Assembly: GCA_044227605.1 (NCBI GenBank)
Contig: JBGAWJ010000050.1
Location: 1 to 10,746 of the forward strand
Direction: 5' to 3'
From: JAEUKQ01 sp044227605
Lineage (GTDB): Bacteria > Pseudomonadota > Alphaproteobacteria > JAEUKQ01
Length of the DNA stretch: 10,746 nucleotides
Shown: positions 1-7,129 of the stretch, piece after piece
How the letters are laid out: each line of letters starts with the position of its first letter
How positions within the stretch are numbered: the stretch's first letter is position 1
The notes under the pieces: generated by a model
Seen by the model: the letters and a program-made list of their open reading frames with translations, nothing else
Told to the model about the DNA's origin: nothing
Databases searched by the model: none
Translations under genes and position numbers: made by a program

Positions 1-54
1 AGACCGATGAGATCAACAATCTATCATATAAATATAACGATATAAGGCAGAATA

Positions 55-60
55 AGGAGG
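55..60 (+). promoter_or_regulatory. Shine-Dalgarno site of the barrel gene
   Basis: AGGAGG lies directly against the first of three consecutive ATG codons (61, 64, 67). A site touching the first ATG leaves no spacer, whereas the third ATG has a normal 6-base spacer. This makes 67 the likely start. Confidence 0.7.
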
Positions 61-66
61 ATGATG

Positions 67-1887
67 ATGAAAAAACAATTAGGAATGAAAGAAATGCTAC
101 TGGCAACCGTTTGCGCGGTAGGGATTAGTGGGGCAGCTCAGGCGCAGTTCGCGGGCAGCTTAAATTTGGAAAGCATTTATGAGAAAGGCAATGGGGGGTT
201 CGGGGCGAATGCTGGCCTGATGATACCGTTGTTTTCCGCCCCCACCGGCATGTTCTATACCATGATTGAGGGAGGGTGGAGGGGTGGGTTCAACCATGGC
301 GGCGGTCCGGTCGGATCGTTCGGGGCGGGATACCGCTTCTTGCCAGCGGGGGTTGAGGGGGTAGGCATCGGCCTAAACGGCAGTTTTGATATCAGTCAAA
401 GCGACAGCCGCAATCGTTTTTATGGGGCCAGCGCAGGCTTGGAAATTTTCATCCCGGGCGGTCTTGCGATCAGCTTGAATGGGTATATCCCCGTATTGCA
501 GAAAGAGAGGGGCGTATCTTCTTCATCCGTGAACACCCAAACAACTGAGTTGGAGCTGCGTGACAAAACGCCGGGTTCTTGTAACCCAAGCAACCCCGAA
601 GTTTGCGTACCCATATTGGTAGGGGAGAATGTCAACAGTACCACACAGGTTACGGAACGGAACCGTTGGAGTGCTGACCTGCAAATTGCCTATCGCTTGC
701 CATTTTTCCAATCCATTGATATCACGCCGAATGTTGGTGTGTATATGATGGACCGTGACGGCAAACAGCTGAAGGGGGTTGAGGCTGGGCTTGATGTAGC
801 CTTACCATTGGCGGGTGGCGTGCAATTCACGATGTCGGCCCATGGGCGGCGTGACCGGGAAATTGGTACGGTTGCCTCGTTTGGCTTAGGGTTGCGGGTA
901 AATTTGGGGCCAGCTGCTGTGGTTAACGACCCCCGTCAACGCTTCCTATCGCAAGCCCCAAGAAGGATGGCCTTGCAAGACCGTGCCCGTCCTGAAGTGA
1001 GATCTGAAGTTACCAATGTGGTTACCCATATTGAAGAAGCAGTGAAATGGGATAAGACGGATGCGGTGGTCACGGAATTACGCTATGTCAATGCGGCTAA
1101 CCAAAGCTTGGCGCATGAGCAAGCAGCGGCGCTGGCCGATGGCGGCATCTTGCTGATCGATGGGCCGGTGACGTTGGCTACCGATCAAAACCTGCTCATT
1201 ACGGCCAATAATAGTGGGGTGGTGGGGGGTGGAACAAACTTATCTTTCCAAGGTGTAACCAGTGGGCTTTCCGCTACATATGCCGCGCCTGGCACTTTAG
1301 GAGATATTACCGAAGGGGCAGGTAGGACGATCGAGCTAAACTTGTTGGATATTCAAGATGCCAAAAATGTGTATGTTGATCATTTGCGGTTAAGCGGAAG
1401 CTCCGTGGGTATGAACATCCGGGGGGGCGAGCAGGTGGTGGTCGAGGATGTTAGACTTAATATGTCAGAAGGGTCAAAAGGTCTGGTGGTTGAGGGTAGC
1501 CGGGACATCTTGGTCAAAAATTTCCAGATCAGTGGCGCTATAGGTATAACGATTATGAACGCAGAGGGAATCCAAATAGAAGATGGGTTGATGGAAATTT
1601 CTGGCCCGGGTTCACGTGGTATTGTTCTGAGTAGTAACATCGGGGCGGTAGAGTTGAAAAATATCACGCTGCAAGGGACACATCAGACTAGGCGGTTTGG
1701 TACGACTGCTGTGACGATCGGTGCCCAGTCATCGGGAACCGTTAGTTTCCAGGGGATTAGCCTTCAAACCTGGGATACAGGGTATAGCTGGGATGATGTG
1801 GGTGTGATGGAAGACCGGGGTGGCAATACCGCCACGGATGTCAACCTACAACCAAATGCGCCCAATGGCACGGGTGGCAGTGACTAG
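67..1887 (+). CDS. Inverse-autotransporter-like outer-membrane protein with beta-helix passenger
   Basis: Probably an outer-membrane protein that displays its own C-terminal domain outside the cell (type Ve, intimin/invasin-like layout). Numbered from the start at 67: a Sec signal peptide ends near residue 26 (AAQAQ). Residues about 28-283 alternate glycine-rich and aromatic strands, including GAGYRFLP, GLNGSFDIS, FYGASAGLEIF and ISLNGYIP, which resemble the inverse-autotransporter beta-barrel domain. A segment with RQRFLSQAPRR follows, like the linker after such barrels. Residues about 320-570 carry short repeating rungs (NVYVDHLRLSG, QVVVEDVRLNM, DILVKNFQISG, GIQIEDGLMEI, AVELKNITLQG), typical of a right-handed parallel beta-helix. 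Two cysteines about eight residues apart (172 and 180) sit in what would be a long barrel loop and could form a disulfide. No catalytic residues are evident. The gene stands alone and ends 33 bases before a strong hairpin. Barrel plus passenger is well supported; the ligand is unknown. Confidence 0.75.
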   Translation: MKKQLGMKEMLLATVCAVGISGAAQAQFAGSLNLESIYEKGNGGFGANAGLMIPLFSAPTGMFYTMIEGGWRGGFNHGGGPVGSFGAGYRFLPAGVEGVGIGLNGSFDISQSDSRNRFYGASAGLEIFIPGGLAISLNGYIPVLQKERGVSSSSVNTQTTELELRDKTPGSCNPSNPEVCVPILVGENVNSTTQVTERNRWSADLQIAYRLPFFQSIDITPNVGVYMMDRDGKQLKGVEAGLDVALPLAGGVQFTMSAHGRRDREIGTVASFGLGLRVNLGPAAVVNDPRQRFLSQAPRRMALQDRARPEVRSEVTNVVTHIEEAVKWDKTDAVVTELRYVNAANQSLAHEQAAALADGGILLIDGPVTLATDQNLLITANNSGVVGGGTNLSFQGVTSGLSATYAAPGTLGDITEGAGRTIELNLLDIQDAKNVYVDHLRLSGSSVGMNIRGGEQVVVEDVRLNMSEGSKGLVVEGSRDILVKNFQISGAIGITIMNAEGIQIEDGLMEISGPGSRGIVLSSNIGAVELKNITLQGTHQTRRFGTTAVTIGAQSSGTVSFQGISLQTWDTGYSWDDVGVMEDRGGNTATDVNLQPNAPNGTGGSD

Positions 1888-1920
1888 TCTATAGATAACT
1901 AAAAGTTGCCCGTACTTACC

Positions 1921-1960
1921 AACAAACACCCGCTGGCCTTCAAGCTGGCGGGTGTTTGTT
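1921..1960 (+). terminator. Perfect 13-bp stem hairpin, likely terminator
   Basis: AACAAACACCCGC (1921-1933) pairs perfectly with GCGGGTGTTTGTT (1948-1960) around a 14-base loop, 33 bases after the stop of the barrel gene. The descending arm is T-rich (TGTTTGTT) but no pure T tract follows. Because the ascending arm is A-rich, it could also stop transcription arriving on the minus strand. Confidence 0.75.
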
Positions 1961-2418
1961 GTCGGGGGCCAAAAATAGTTCCAGACCTCCCATCACCCAT
2001 CTTGTGACTGACCCCTTATCTATCTGTACTGCCAACCAAATAGGGGTTGTGCCGATTATGTGTCACGGTAGATACTTACCAACCCGGATGCTGGCTTTCG
2101 GTTAATCTGCCGGTAAAACCCACATGCCCTGGCTTGACCAACCCTGAACTTGCTGGCATGATGAAACAATTGGTCAAACCTTCAACCTCATGATCCGGTC
2201 AGCACAACATCTGCTGCAAGTACCGGGATAGGTCTTGCCCAACCACCCGCATGAGGGGGGGTGCGGACAGCTTATTTTCGGGCAGATTACCGGGGATGGG
2301 AAGCAGTGATGAAAATCAAGCATAGGAAGGGCTGCAGCTATGATACCTGCAACAGCAGGGCAGCACGGGGATTGATCCCTGCCAACCTGTTGGCTGGCAA
2401 GGATTTTAAGAATCTTAG
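1961..2418. other. Non-coding stretch of about 450 bases, no gene recognised
   Basis: No open frame on either strand looks coding. The best is a 49-codon open stretch (2044-2193, plus) without a ribosome binding site. An 11-base direct repeat TACTTACCAAC occurs at 1913-1923 and 2073-2083. The motif CCAACC or CCAACA recurs several times, and short inverted repeats are present, such as GCCAA/TTGGC at 2381-2394 with a 4-base loop. That hairpin lies just beyond the end of the minus-strand 165-aa gene but has no T tract. No tRNA, IS end or riboswitch was recognised. It could be a decayed gene or an unrecognised RNA. Confidence 0.4.
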
Positions 2419-2916
2419 TTAAAACGCGCTGACCGAGATGCTGCCATTGATATTATAACCAATCAACACCCATTGTTTTTCGGCCTTATGAAAGGTGATT
2501 TCAACCAGCAATGGCCCTTGTTGGTAATGAACCAGTGCGCGGTAACGGGTAAGACCTGTGCCCAGATTTTTAACTTCCACCATTTCCGTGCGGACAATTT
2601 GCCCCAGCAGAGTGCTTGCATTGTTCAAGGCGTTGATCAATTGTTTTTGAATTTCCGCTTTGTTGTTGCGAACATTATATAAACTTTCATTCATCAGCAT
2701 TTCAACCGCCGGGATAACCCCGTTTTTGTGTAAGGTTTGCAAAAATTTCCCCACCCAAACTTTGGGGTCCGCAATCGTTGGGGCGGTTGCAACCGCGGGC
2801 GGCGTGGGTACGGTTGGTTGTTGGGCGACGGCCTGGGATATCCCCAAATAAGCTATAAATAGGAAGGCAATAAGCCACAAGCGCGAAGGATCGCGGGGGG
2901 TTGCACTGGACAACAT
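2419..2916 (-). CDS. Exported protein of unknown function, 165 aa
   Basis: I do not recognise the family. The protein has a hydrophobic segment at residues 13-30 ending in AVAQQ, a plausible Sec signal peptide with a rather long N-region. A proline/alanine/threonine-rich linker follows (about 33-48). The mature domain, about 50-165, has a helical first half (VWVGKFLQTLHKNG, then a KAEIQKQLINALNNA helix). Its second half is strand-rich (TRYRALVHYQQG, LLVEITFHKAEKQWVLIGYNING), a helix-then-curved-sheet order like NTF2-like or DUF3887-type domains. That fold match is inference only. The start is supported by AAAGGA seven bases upstream of ATG on the minus strand. It lies downstream of, and on the same strand as, the 495-aa exported protein, with a 195-base gap. 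Confidence 0.7.
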   Translation of the reverse strand: MLSSATPRDPSRLWLIAFLFIAYLGISQAVAQQPTVPTPPAVATAPTIADPKVWVGKFLQTLHKNGVIPAVEMLMNESLYNVRNNKAEIQKQLINALNNASTLLGQIVRTEMVEVKNLGTGLTRYRALVHYQQGPLLVEITFHKAEKQWVLIGYNINGSISVSAF

Positions 2917-3111
2917 GATAAATCCTTTCTGATGACGGTTAAAAAAAGCACAAGCACTTTCAGGAACGCATTCTAGGATGATTCGTTAAAAAGTAAGTTA
3001 AAAAGATTGTTTAGGCACTCATTCATGAAGACAAAAGCTGTTTTTCGGTTCCCTAAGCCCCGAATTAACTTTTGTCCCCTCTCTTAATCTCCTAAAGAAA
3101 TCCCTTCCTGA
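2917..3111 (-). other. AT-rich gap between two minus-strand genes
   Basis: This 195-base gap probably holds the promoter of the 165-aa gene. On the minus strand TAGAAT (2970-2975 in plus coordinates) could be a -10 box, but no convincing -35 box is at the right distance. Two copies of GTGCTT in a row followed by a T tract lie at about 2941-2957; they form a direct repeat rather than a hairpin, so this is not a terminator. Confidence 0.3.
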
Positions 3112-4599
3112 TTATTCGGGGGACCCAATCGACAAACGGTAGAGCAGTAGCGGCGGATACTCTTGGGTATTTTCATCAATATCCAGGCTCATTTGGTTAA
3201 GGGAAATGAGGATAAATTTTTGATCGTGGGTTAGGGTAAGGTCATAATTGTAACCCGATAGATTCCTTCCGACATGGCGATCAGCATAGAAATTGTGGTT
3301 AGCAATGTCTTGCGGGCTAATCACCGGATAATCCCGGATCCGTCTGCCATTTTCATCAATTTCCTGTATATACAAAGCAGGGGGTTGATCTTTGGCCCAA
3401 TATACCTCCTCCTCTGGCTTATCTTCCCATTCATATTGACGGTATAAAAGGTAATGATGGTTATTCGCGCCCGTGACAACAGCCATGAAATGATTTGATA
3501 CGGATGAGGAAGTGGTTTCAAAATGATTGGGAAACCGTACCGGTGCCATGGTTTGGTAACTTTCCTGGCGGCAATCGGCATCCAGATAAGCAAGTTGCGA
3601 TCCGTTCCCCCCTTCTTCTCGATCATAGAAAGGGAACAGGGCTAAACGTCCATCAGGCATCATGCTGACATATCTTCCGGCACCGGAGGATAATTTGGGA
3701 ACAAAAGCACCATTTTGGTAACCCCCATCCGGACCAAAACATAAGATAAATATACCATAGAGACTGACAGGGGTTAATTTATTCGGGACATTGCCTGGTC
3801 CATATACGACAAAGCCCCCCTGCGGACGCGGCAGGATAAATTTGTTAACTGTATCGCCTGAATCTACGAAACCGCCTGCCATACTTTGGGGATTGCTTGA
3901 TAATAGCAGTTGCTCAACCTCCCCACGATTTTGCCAGATGACTTGGCCATTTTGATCTTGCGCCTGCAGGAAAAACATATTCGATATTGGGTGGGTCTCT
4001 ATATTGGCAAAGTCCGTGCCTACCGTGATGGCGTGACCATTTTGATCAACGAAACCATCCTGCAAAAATACACTAGGCTCAAGCGTTTCAGCCAAAATTG
4101 TTTGGTCAGGGAACTGCCAGATCAGCCGCTGCCAGCTTATCTCCCCTTGAGGAGTGACAAAAACACTGGTTTGGTCGGGGGATTGCCCGGGCAAACGCTT
4201 ATCGCTGAGATTGTTAACTTGCTTGAGAATGACCCAACGGTTGGGAGAAAAAGCCACCAATAACCGGGCATCAAGGTCTGTATCAAAGACTATCATCTGT
4301 TTATCAAGAAAATGGCCTGAGGCATCAAATAAAGCTGACCAGATCTGGGAATGCTGCGTGGTGGTCTCATAGTGAAGGATTATTTCATCATAATTATGGA
4401 TGACGGTGCAGCTGAAGAGCAGCTGCCGGTTAGTGGTCTGATGAAACGCGCAATCTTTCAAAATATCTGTGTCTGTATGAAGGGGCGGAGGGTCAATCGC
4501 CAGTCTAATGGGATTTGGTTGTTGTGCGGATAAAATCGCTGGGAAACAGCTTGTCAGCAACCCAGAAAAGGCCAAATATTGCCAAAACCGAAAACGCAT
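3112..4599 (-). CDS. Exported protein, possibly lipoprotein with beta-propeller-like body, 495 aa
   Basis: The family is not recognised. The N-terminus is a typical export signal: charged MRFRF, a hydrophobic core, then LTSC at residues 15-18, which fits a lipobox with Cys18 as the lipidated residue. A signal-peptidase-I site (ILSAQQ, about residue 25) is an alternative. The rest contains repeated blade-like units of aromatic/hydrophobic strands separated by polar turns, for example IWSALFDASGHFLDK, SVFVTPQGEISWQRLIW, NMFFLQAQDQNGQVIWQ, GIFILCFGPDGGYQNGAF and ALYIQEIDENGRRI. The recurring pattern (strand, then D/N-x-x-G turn, then strand) resembles beta-propeller or quinoprotein-like repeats; this fold call is inference. 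No catalytic motif is seen. A strong minus-strand site AAGGAGGAG lies 4 bases before the ATG. It is divergent from terS across a gap of about 210 bases. Confidence 0.75.
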   Translation of the reverse strand: MRFRFWQYLAFSGLLTSCFPAILSAQQPNPIRLAIDPPPLHTDTDILKDCAFHQTTNRQLLFSCTVIHNYDEIILHYETTTQHSQIWSALFDASGHFLDKQMIVFDTDLDARLLVAFSPNRWVILKQVNNLSDKRLPGQSPDQTSVFVTPQGEISWQRLIWQFPDQTILAETLEPSVFLQDGFVDQNGHAITVGTDFANIETHPISNMFFLQAQDQNGQVIWQNRGEVEQLLLSSNPQSMAGGFVDSGDTVNKFILPRPQGGFVVYGPGNVPNKLTPVSLYGIFILCFGPDGGYQNGAFVPKLSSGAGRYVSMMPDGRLALFPFYDREEGGNGSQLAYLDADCRQESYQTMAPVRFPNHFETTSSSVSNHFMAVVTGANNHHYLLYRQYEWEDKPEEEVYWAKDQPPALYIQEIDENGRRIRDYPVISPQDIANHNFYADRHVGRNLSGYNYDLTLTHDQKFILISLNQMSLDIDENTQEYPPLLLYRLSIGSPE

Positions 4600-4746
4600 C
4601 CTACTCCTCCTTCAATTCCGATCCAAAATGCAAGTATAGACGATTCCGCCTCAGCCGCAAATAAAAAAAACACAATCAAAACGCCGGGGTTGCAAAGGCC
4701 TACTGCTTAACATGCCCACATTTCAAATAACTTGTACCGGTGCTAG

Positions 4747-4775
4747 AAACTTTAAATCCCCAAAACTTTAAATCC
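4747..4775 (+). repeat. Two tandem 13-base repeats upstream of terS
   Basis: AAACTTTAAATCC occurs at 4747-4759 and again at 4763-4775, a 16-base period. It lies 36 bases upstream of the likely terS start, in the gap shared with the divergent exported-protein gene. It could be an operator, a terminase-related site, or chance in AT-rich DNA. If translation began at GTG 4740, these bases would be coding, but no ribosome binding site supports that. Confidence 0.4.
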
Positions 4776-4800
4776 TGGGGGGAAAAGATTTTCACAATCA

Positions 4801-4806
4801 AGGAGA
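4801..4806 (+). promoter_or_regulatory. Shine-Dalgarno site that sets the terS start
   Basis: AGGAGA lies 5 bases before TTG 4812. The GTG at 4740, which opens the longer frame, has no such site. The spacing favours a TTG start at 4812. Confidence 0.6.
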
Positions 4807-4811
4807 CGAAA

Positions 4812-5369
4812 TTGTCAGATATTAAGAAACCCGTGGCTAATATAAGGCTAACCGACCAATTGTCACCCACGGATTTATTCGGTGGCCAACCCCCCACCAA
4901 AAGGACGGGTAAAAAACCGCGGCCTTATAATGATAAATTGGCTGAAGAAATTTGCCAGCGTTTAATGCAAGGCGAAAGCCTTCGCCAAATTTGCGCGGGC
5001 GACGAACCTCCGGCGGTGCGCCGCACCATTTTATACTGGCTGGCCAACAAGCAGGAATTTCGGCAATTATATGCTGCTGCCCGCGAAATCCAGGCGGATT
5101 TGCTGGCCGAAGAAATTTTGGCGATTGCTGATCATAATGAGGAGGATTGGTTGAAAAAGCTGAAACGCGGCTCAATTGATGAGCAGCTGGTTTTTAACAC
5201 CGAACATGTGCAGCGGGCCAAATTGCGGATTGATGCGCGCAAATGGCTGATTGCCCGCTTGGCGCCCAAGAAATATGGCTTGCTTGATGAGCAAGGACAA
5301 ACGGACAATCAGCCCATTTCCGAACCTTGGCAGGTGCAATGGTTGGTGGGTGAAGAAAACGCTGGTTAA
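4812..5369 (+). CDS. terS: Phage terminase small subunit
   Basis: The small terminase subunit binds phage DNA at the packaging start site and hands it to the large ATPase/nuclease subunit. With the TTG start at 4812 the protein is 185 aa, a normal size for the family; a GTG start at 4740 would give 209 aa but lacks a ribosome binding site. Residues about 26-38 are basic (PPTKRTGKKPRP). Residues about 40-82 look like the DNA-binding helix-turn-helix region (DKLAEEICQRLMQGESLRQI, then RRTILYWLANKQEF). Residues about 83-110 (AAREIQADLLAEEILAIADH) and 131-156 (EHVQRAKLRIDARKWLIARL, then APKKYG) match the well-conserved core of proteobacterial phage small terminases. The partner terL does not follow directly but starts 4.5 kb downstream, after a block of secreted paralogs. 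Family assignment is firm. Confidence 0.88.
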   Translation: MSDIKKPVANIRLTDQLSPTDLFGGQPPTKRTGKKPRPYNDKLAEEICQRLMQGESLRQICAGDEPPAVRRTILYWLANKQEFRQLYAAAREIQADLLAEEILAIADHNEEDWLKKLKRGSIDEQLVFNTEHVQRAKLRIDARKWLIARLAPKKYGLLDEQGQTDNQPISEPWQVQWLVGEENAG

Positions 5370-5402
5370 AACTGCTCAAATCAGGTATAATTTTTCTATT
5401 AT

Positions 5403-5429
5403 TTGACAATAAAAAGCACTTGATATGCT
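5403..5429 (+). promoter_or_regulatory. Candidate sigma-70 promoter of the cargo block
   Basis: A perfect TTGACA at 5403-5408 is followed by TATGCT at 5424-5429. The spacer is 15 bases, slightly short, and the -10 matches at four of six positions. It lies in the 87-base gap after terS and 27 bases before the first secreted paralog, where an independent cargo promoter would be expected. An alternative -10 (TATAAT at 5386-5391) has no good -35. Confidence 0.35.
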
Positions 5430-5456
5430 TCATCCCTGGATAAAGTAGGAGCTTGA

Positions 5457-6122
5457 ATGAAGAAAAATAGGACGTGGATCATCGCCTGTTTATGGGCAAT
5501 TTTTTATCATCCTGCCCAAGCGCAAACAGGCTTATCATTTGATCAATCCCGGTCTTTTGCTCGATGTTTAATGGTTAGGCAATGTTGGGAATCAGGGCAG
5601 CATCCCAATTTCTTTGAACTGAACCGTTTTGCCCCGGCCTTGAAGAAATTTTTAACCCCGGCTGATTACGGCTTCCTGGTTAACAACCAAGACGTGACGT
5701 TCGAATTGTTAGCGAAAGACAGCCGCCTGGATGCGGTTGTTGGTTTTTGTCCGCCCCAGCCTAATAACCAAAATTTTAGTTTATGGGACTGCGACCGGAT
5801 GATGGTTGTTTCTCTCAGTTGGAATGGCTCTTTGAAAGACATTCAGGATGCCCATAACAAGAATCCTGTTGCTAATTCACCCTTTGAAGCGATTAGCAGG
5901 GGGATTTTAGGGGAAAATGGCCAGGGTGGAAAACTGCAAATCCTATATGTATACTCGCCCACAGAAGCTACCTATTGGCAAGAGGGCATGGCAGAAAAAA
6001 CGACGATAAAAACCGATTCTGACCTATTTAAGGGTGTCAAGGATGCCTGTGGTAAGGCCCCAACCGAAGGGCCTGCCGAATGTATGCAGGCCTTGGCGAA
6101 GGCTTTTTCACCGGTCAAATAG
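5457..6122 (+). CDS. Secreted six-cysteine paralog 1, unknown function
   Basis: This is the first member of a local family that I do not recognise. A Sec signal peptide ends at PAQAQ (cut near residue 22), so the mature protein is about 199 aa in the periplasm or outside. The mature part has exactly six cysteines: 37, 43, 98, 112, 198 and 209, suggesting three disulfides. Motifs in order are CX5CW (37-44), NFFELNRFAPALKKFL (51-66), GFCPPQ (96-101), VVSLSWN (117-123), AISRGILGENGQGGKLQILY (145-164) and YWQEGM (173-178). A short C-terminal helix carries ECMQALAKAF. AGGAG lies 5 bases before the ATG. It is closest to the second paralog, sharing nearly identical stretches separated by very different ones. 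Its place between terS and terL suggests phage cargo rather than a virion part, since structural phage proteins normally lack signal peptides. Confidence 0.8.
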   Translation: MKKNRTWIIACLWAIFYHPAQAQTGLSFDQSRSFARCLMVRQCWESGQHPNFFELNRFAPALKKFLTPADYGFLVNNQDVTFELLAKDSRLDAVVGFCPPQPNNQNFSLWDCDRMMVVSLSWNGSLKDIQDAHNKNPVANSPFEAISRGILGENGQGGKLQILYVYSPTEATYWQEGMAEKTTIKTDSDLFKGVKDACGKAPTEGPAECMQALAKAFSPVK

Positions 6123-6177
6123 TTGCAAATTCTAGTAAAGCGAGTTGAATAACAGAAAAATCATAAGACAAAGTCAT

Positions 6178-6389
6178 ATGAGAAGATTTTAACGGCAATC
6201 GGATTAGGGTTGATTATGAGTAAGGGTATCATGGCCGAAATACCTTCCATAACCACCGAACCTAAACAAGCCTTTACTTTATGTGTCCTGCAGGGATGGT
6301 GTTGGTTTGAGGAAAAATCCCCCCTGTTCTTTTGCTATAAGAGATGTTTTATTCCCCTAACCCATATTCGGTCACAGGAGTTTAGATGA
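6178..6389 (+). pseudogene. Frameshifted, truncated remnant of a six-cysteine paralog
   Basis: ATG 6178 reads only MRRF before a stop. Adding one A after 6181 restores a frame reading MKKILTAIGLGLIM, very like the start of the tandem-domain paralog (MKKILAILGFLLIT). The frame then continues as EIPSITTEPKQAF and CVLQGWCWFEE, which matches the family's N-terminal CX5CW motif (compare CVMMVQCW in the last paralog). Homology stops near 6332; the frame runs on to a stop at 6387-6389 that overlaps the next gene's start. The downstream three quarters of the domain is missing. An alternative in-frame ATG at 6216 would give a 57-aa peptide without a full signal sequence or ribosome binding site, so a decayed copy is more likely than a functional small gene. 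Confidence 0.65.
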
Positions 6390-7099
6390 AAAAGAATATT
6401 ACTTGGATAATTGCCGTTTTCTGGGCTGTTTTTTACAGTTCTGCCCAGGCGCAAACGGGCTTATCATCGGATCAATCCTACTGGTTCTACAGATGTGTAA
6501 TAGTTGGTGACTGTTGGCAACCTCGCCAGCATCCTAATTTCTTTGAAATGGATCGCTTTGCCCCGGCACTCAAGAAATTTTTAACCCCGGCTGAATACGG
6601 AGCCCTGGTTGCTAACACAGGCGTGATGCTTTACGGCCTGGGTATTGATAACAAAGGCGTGGCCCTGGAATTCTTCAATCAATACAACCGAATGGATGCT
6701 GTAGCTTTTGGTTTTTGTCCGCCCCAGCCTTGCGGTCGCACGCTGGTTGTTTCTTTCAGTTGGGATAGTTACTGGAGAATTTGGGATGTCGATGAAACAA
6801 AACTTGAAAAAAAGCTTAACTCCCAAAGAGCTGGTAATTATAAAGCGATTAGCAGGGGTATTTTAGGGGAAAATGGCCAGGGTGGAAAACTGCAAATCTT
6901 ATATATATATTCGCCCACAGAAGCCACCTATTGGCAAGAGGGCATGGCAGAAAAAACGATCATAAAAACGGACTCGAACCTATTTAGGGGTATCTGTAGT
7001 AAGGCCCTAACCCTACCGGAGGTTCGTCGCCCGTACAAAATCGAAAGTCCAGCGGCGTGTATGCAGGCCTTAGAACAGGCATTTGGAAAAGGAAAATAA
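6386..7099 (+). CDS. Secreted six-cysteine paralog 2, unknown function
   Basis: Second intact member of the family. The signal peptide ends at SSAQAQ (near residue 22) and the first residues (MKKN-TWIIA) match paralog 1. Six mature cysteines: 37, 43, 111, 116, 204 and 225. Residues 48-71 (with HPNFFEMDRFAPALKKFLTP) and 154-191 (AISRGILGENGQGGKLQILY, YWQEGM) are nearly identical to paralog 1. The stretches at about 75-105, 117-150 and 205-222 are quite different and include insertions. AGGAG sits 5 bases upstream of the ATG. The gene overlaps the end of the remnant by 4 bases and precedes the tandem-domain paralog by only 30 bases, suggesting co-transcription. Function is unknown; an exported disulfide-stabilised protein is the safe statement. 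Confidence 0.8.
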   Translation: MKKNITWIIAVFWAVFYSSAQAQTGLSSDQSYWFYRCVIVGDCWQPRQHPNFFEMDRFAPALKKFLTPAEYGALVANTGVMLYGLGIDNKGVALEFFNQYNRMDAVAFGFCPPQPCGRTLVVSFSWDSYWRIWDVDETKLEKKLNSQRAGNYKAISRGILGENGQGGKLQILYIYSPTEATYWQEGMAEKTIIKTDSNLFRGICSKALTLPEVRRPYKIESPAACMQALEQAFGKGK

Positions 7100-7129
7100 G
7101 CCAAATTCGAACATGTATTAGGAGATAAC

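Noticed and set aside
2044..2193. Open frame of 49 codons on the plus strand in the non-coding gap
   Set aside because: It has no ribosome binding site, no start codon near the beginning with suitable context (the first ATG pair is at 2158), and an unremarkable composition rich in Pro and Thr.
3910..4263. Plus-strand open frame of 117 codons
   Set aside because: It lies wholly inside the 495-aa minus-strand gene, which has a strong ribosome binding site and signal peptide; the plus frame has neither.
4408..4426. Perfect 7-bp inverted repeat GCAGCTG/CAGCTGC
   Set aside because: It is inside the coding region of the 495-aa protein and has no T tract; the sequence is a chance product of two CAGCTG palindromes.
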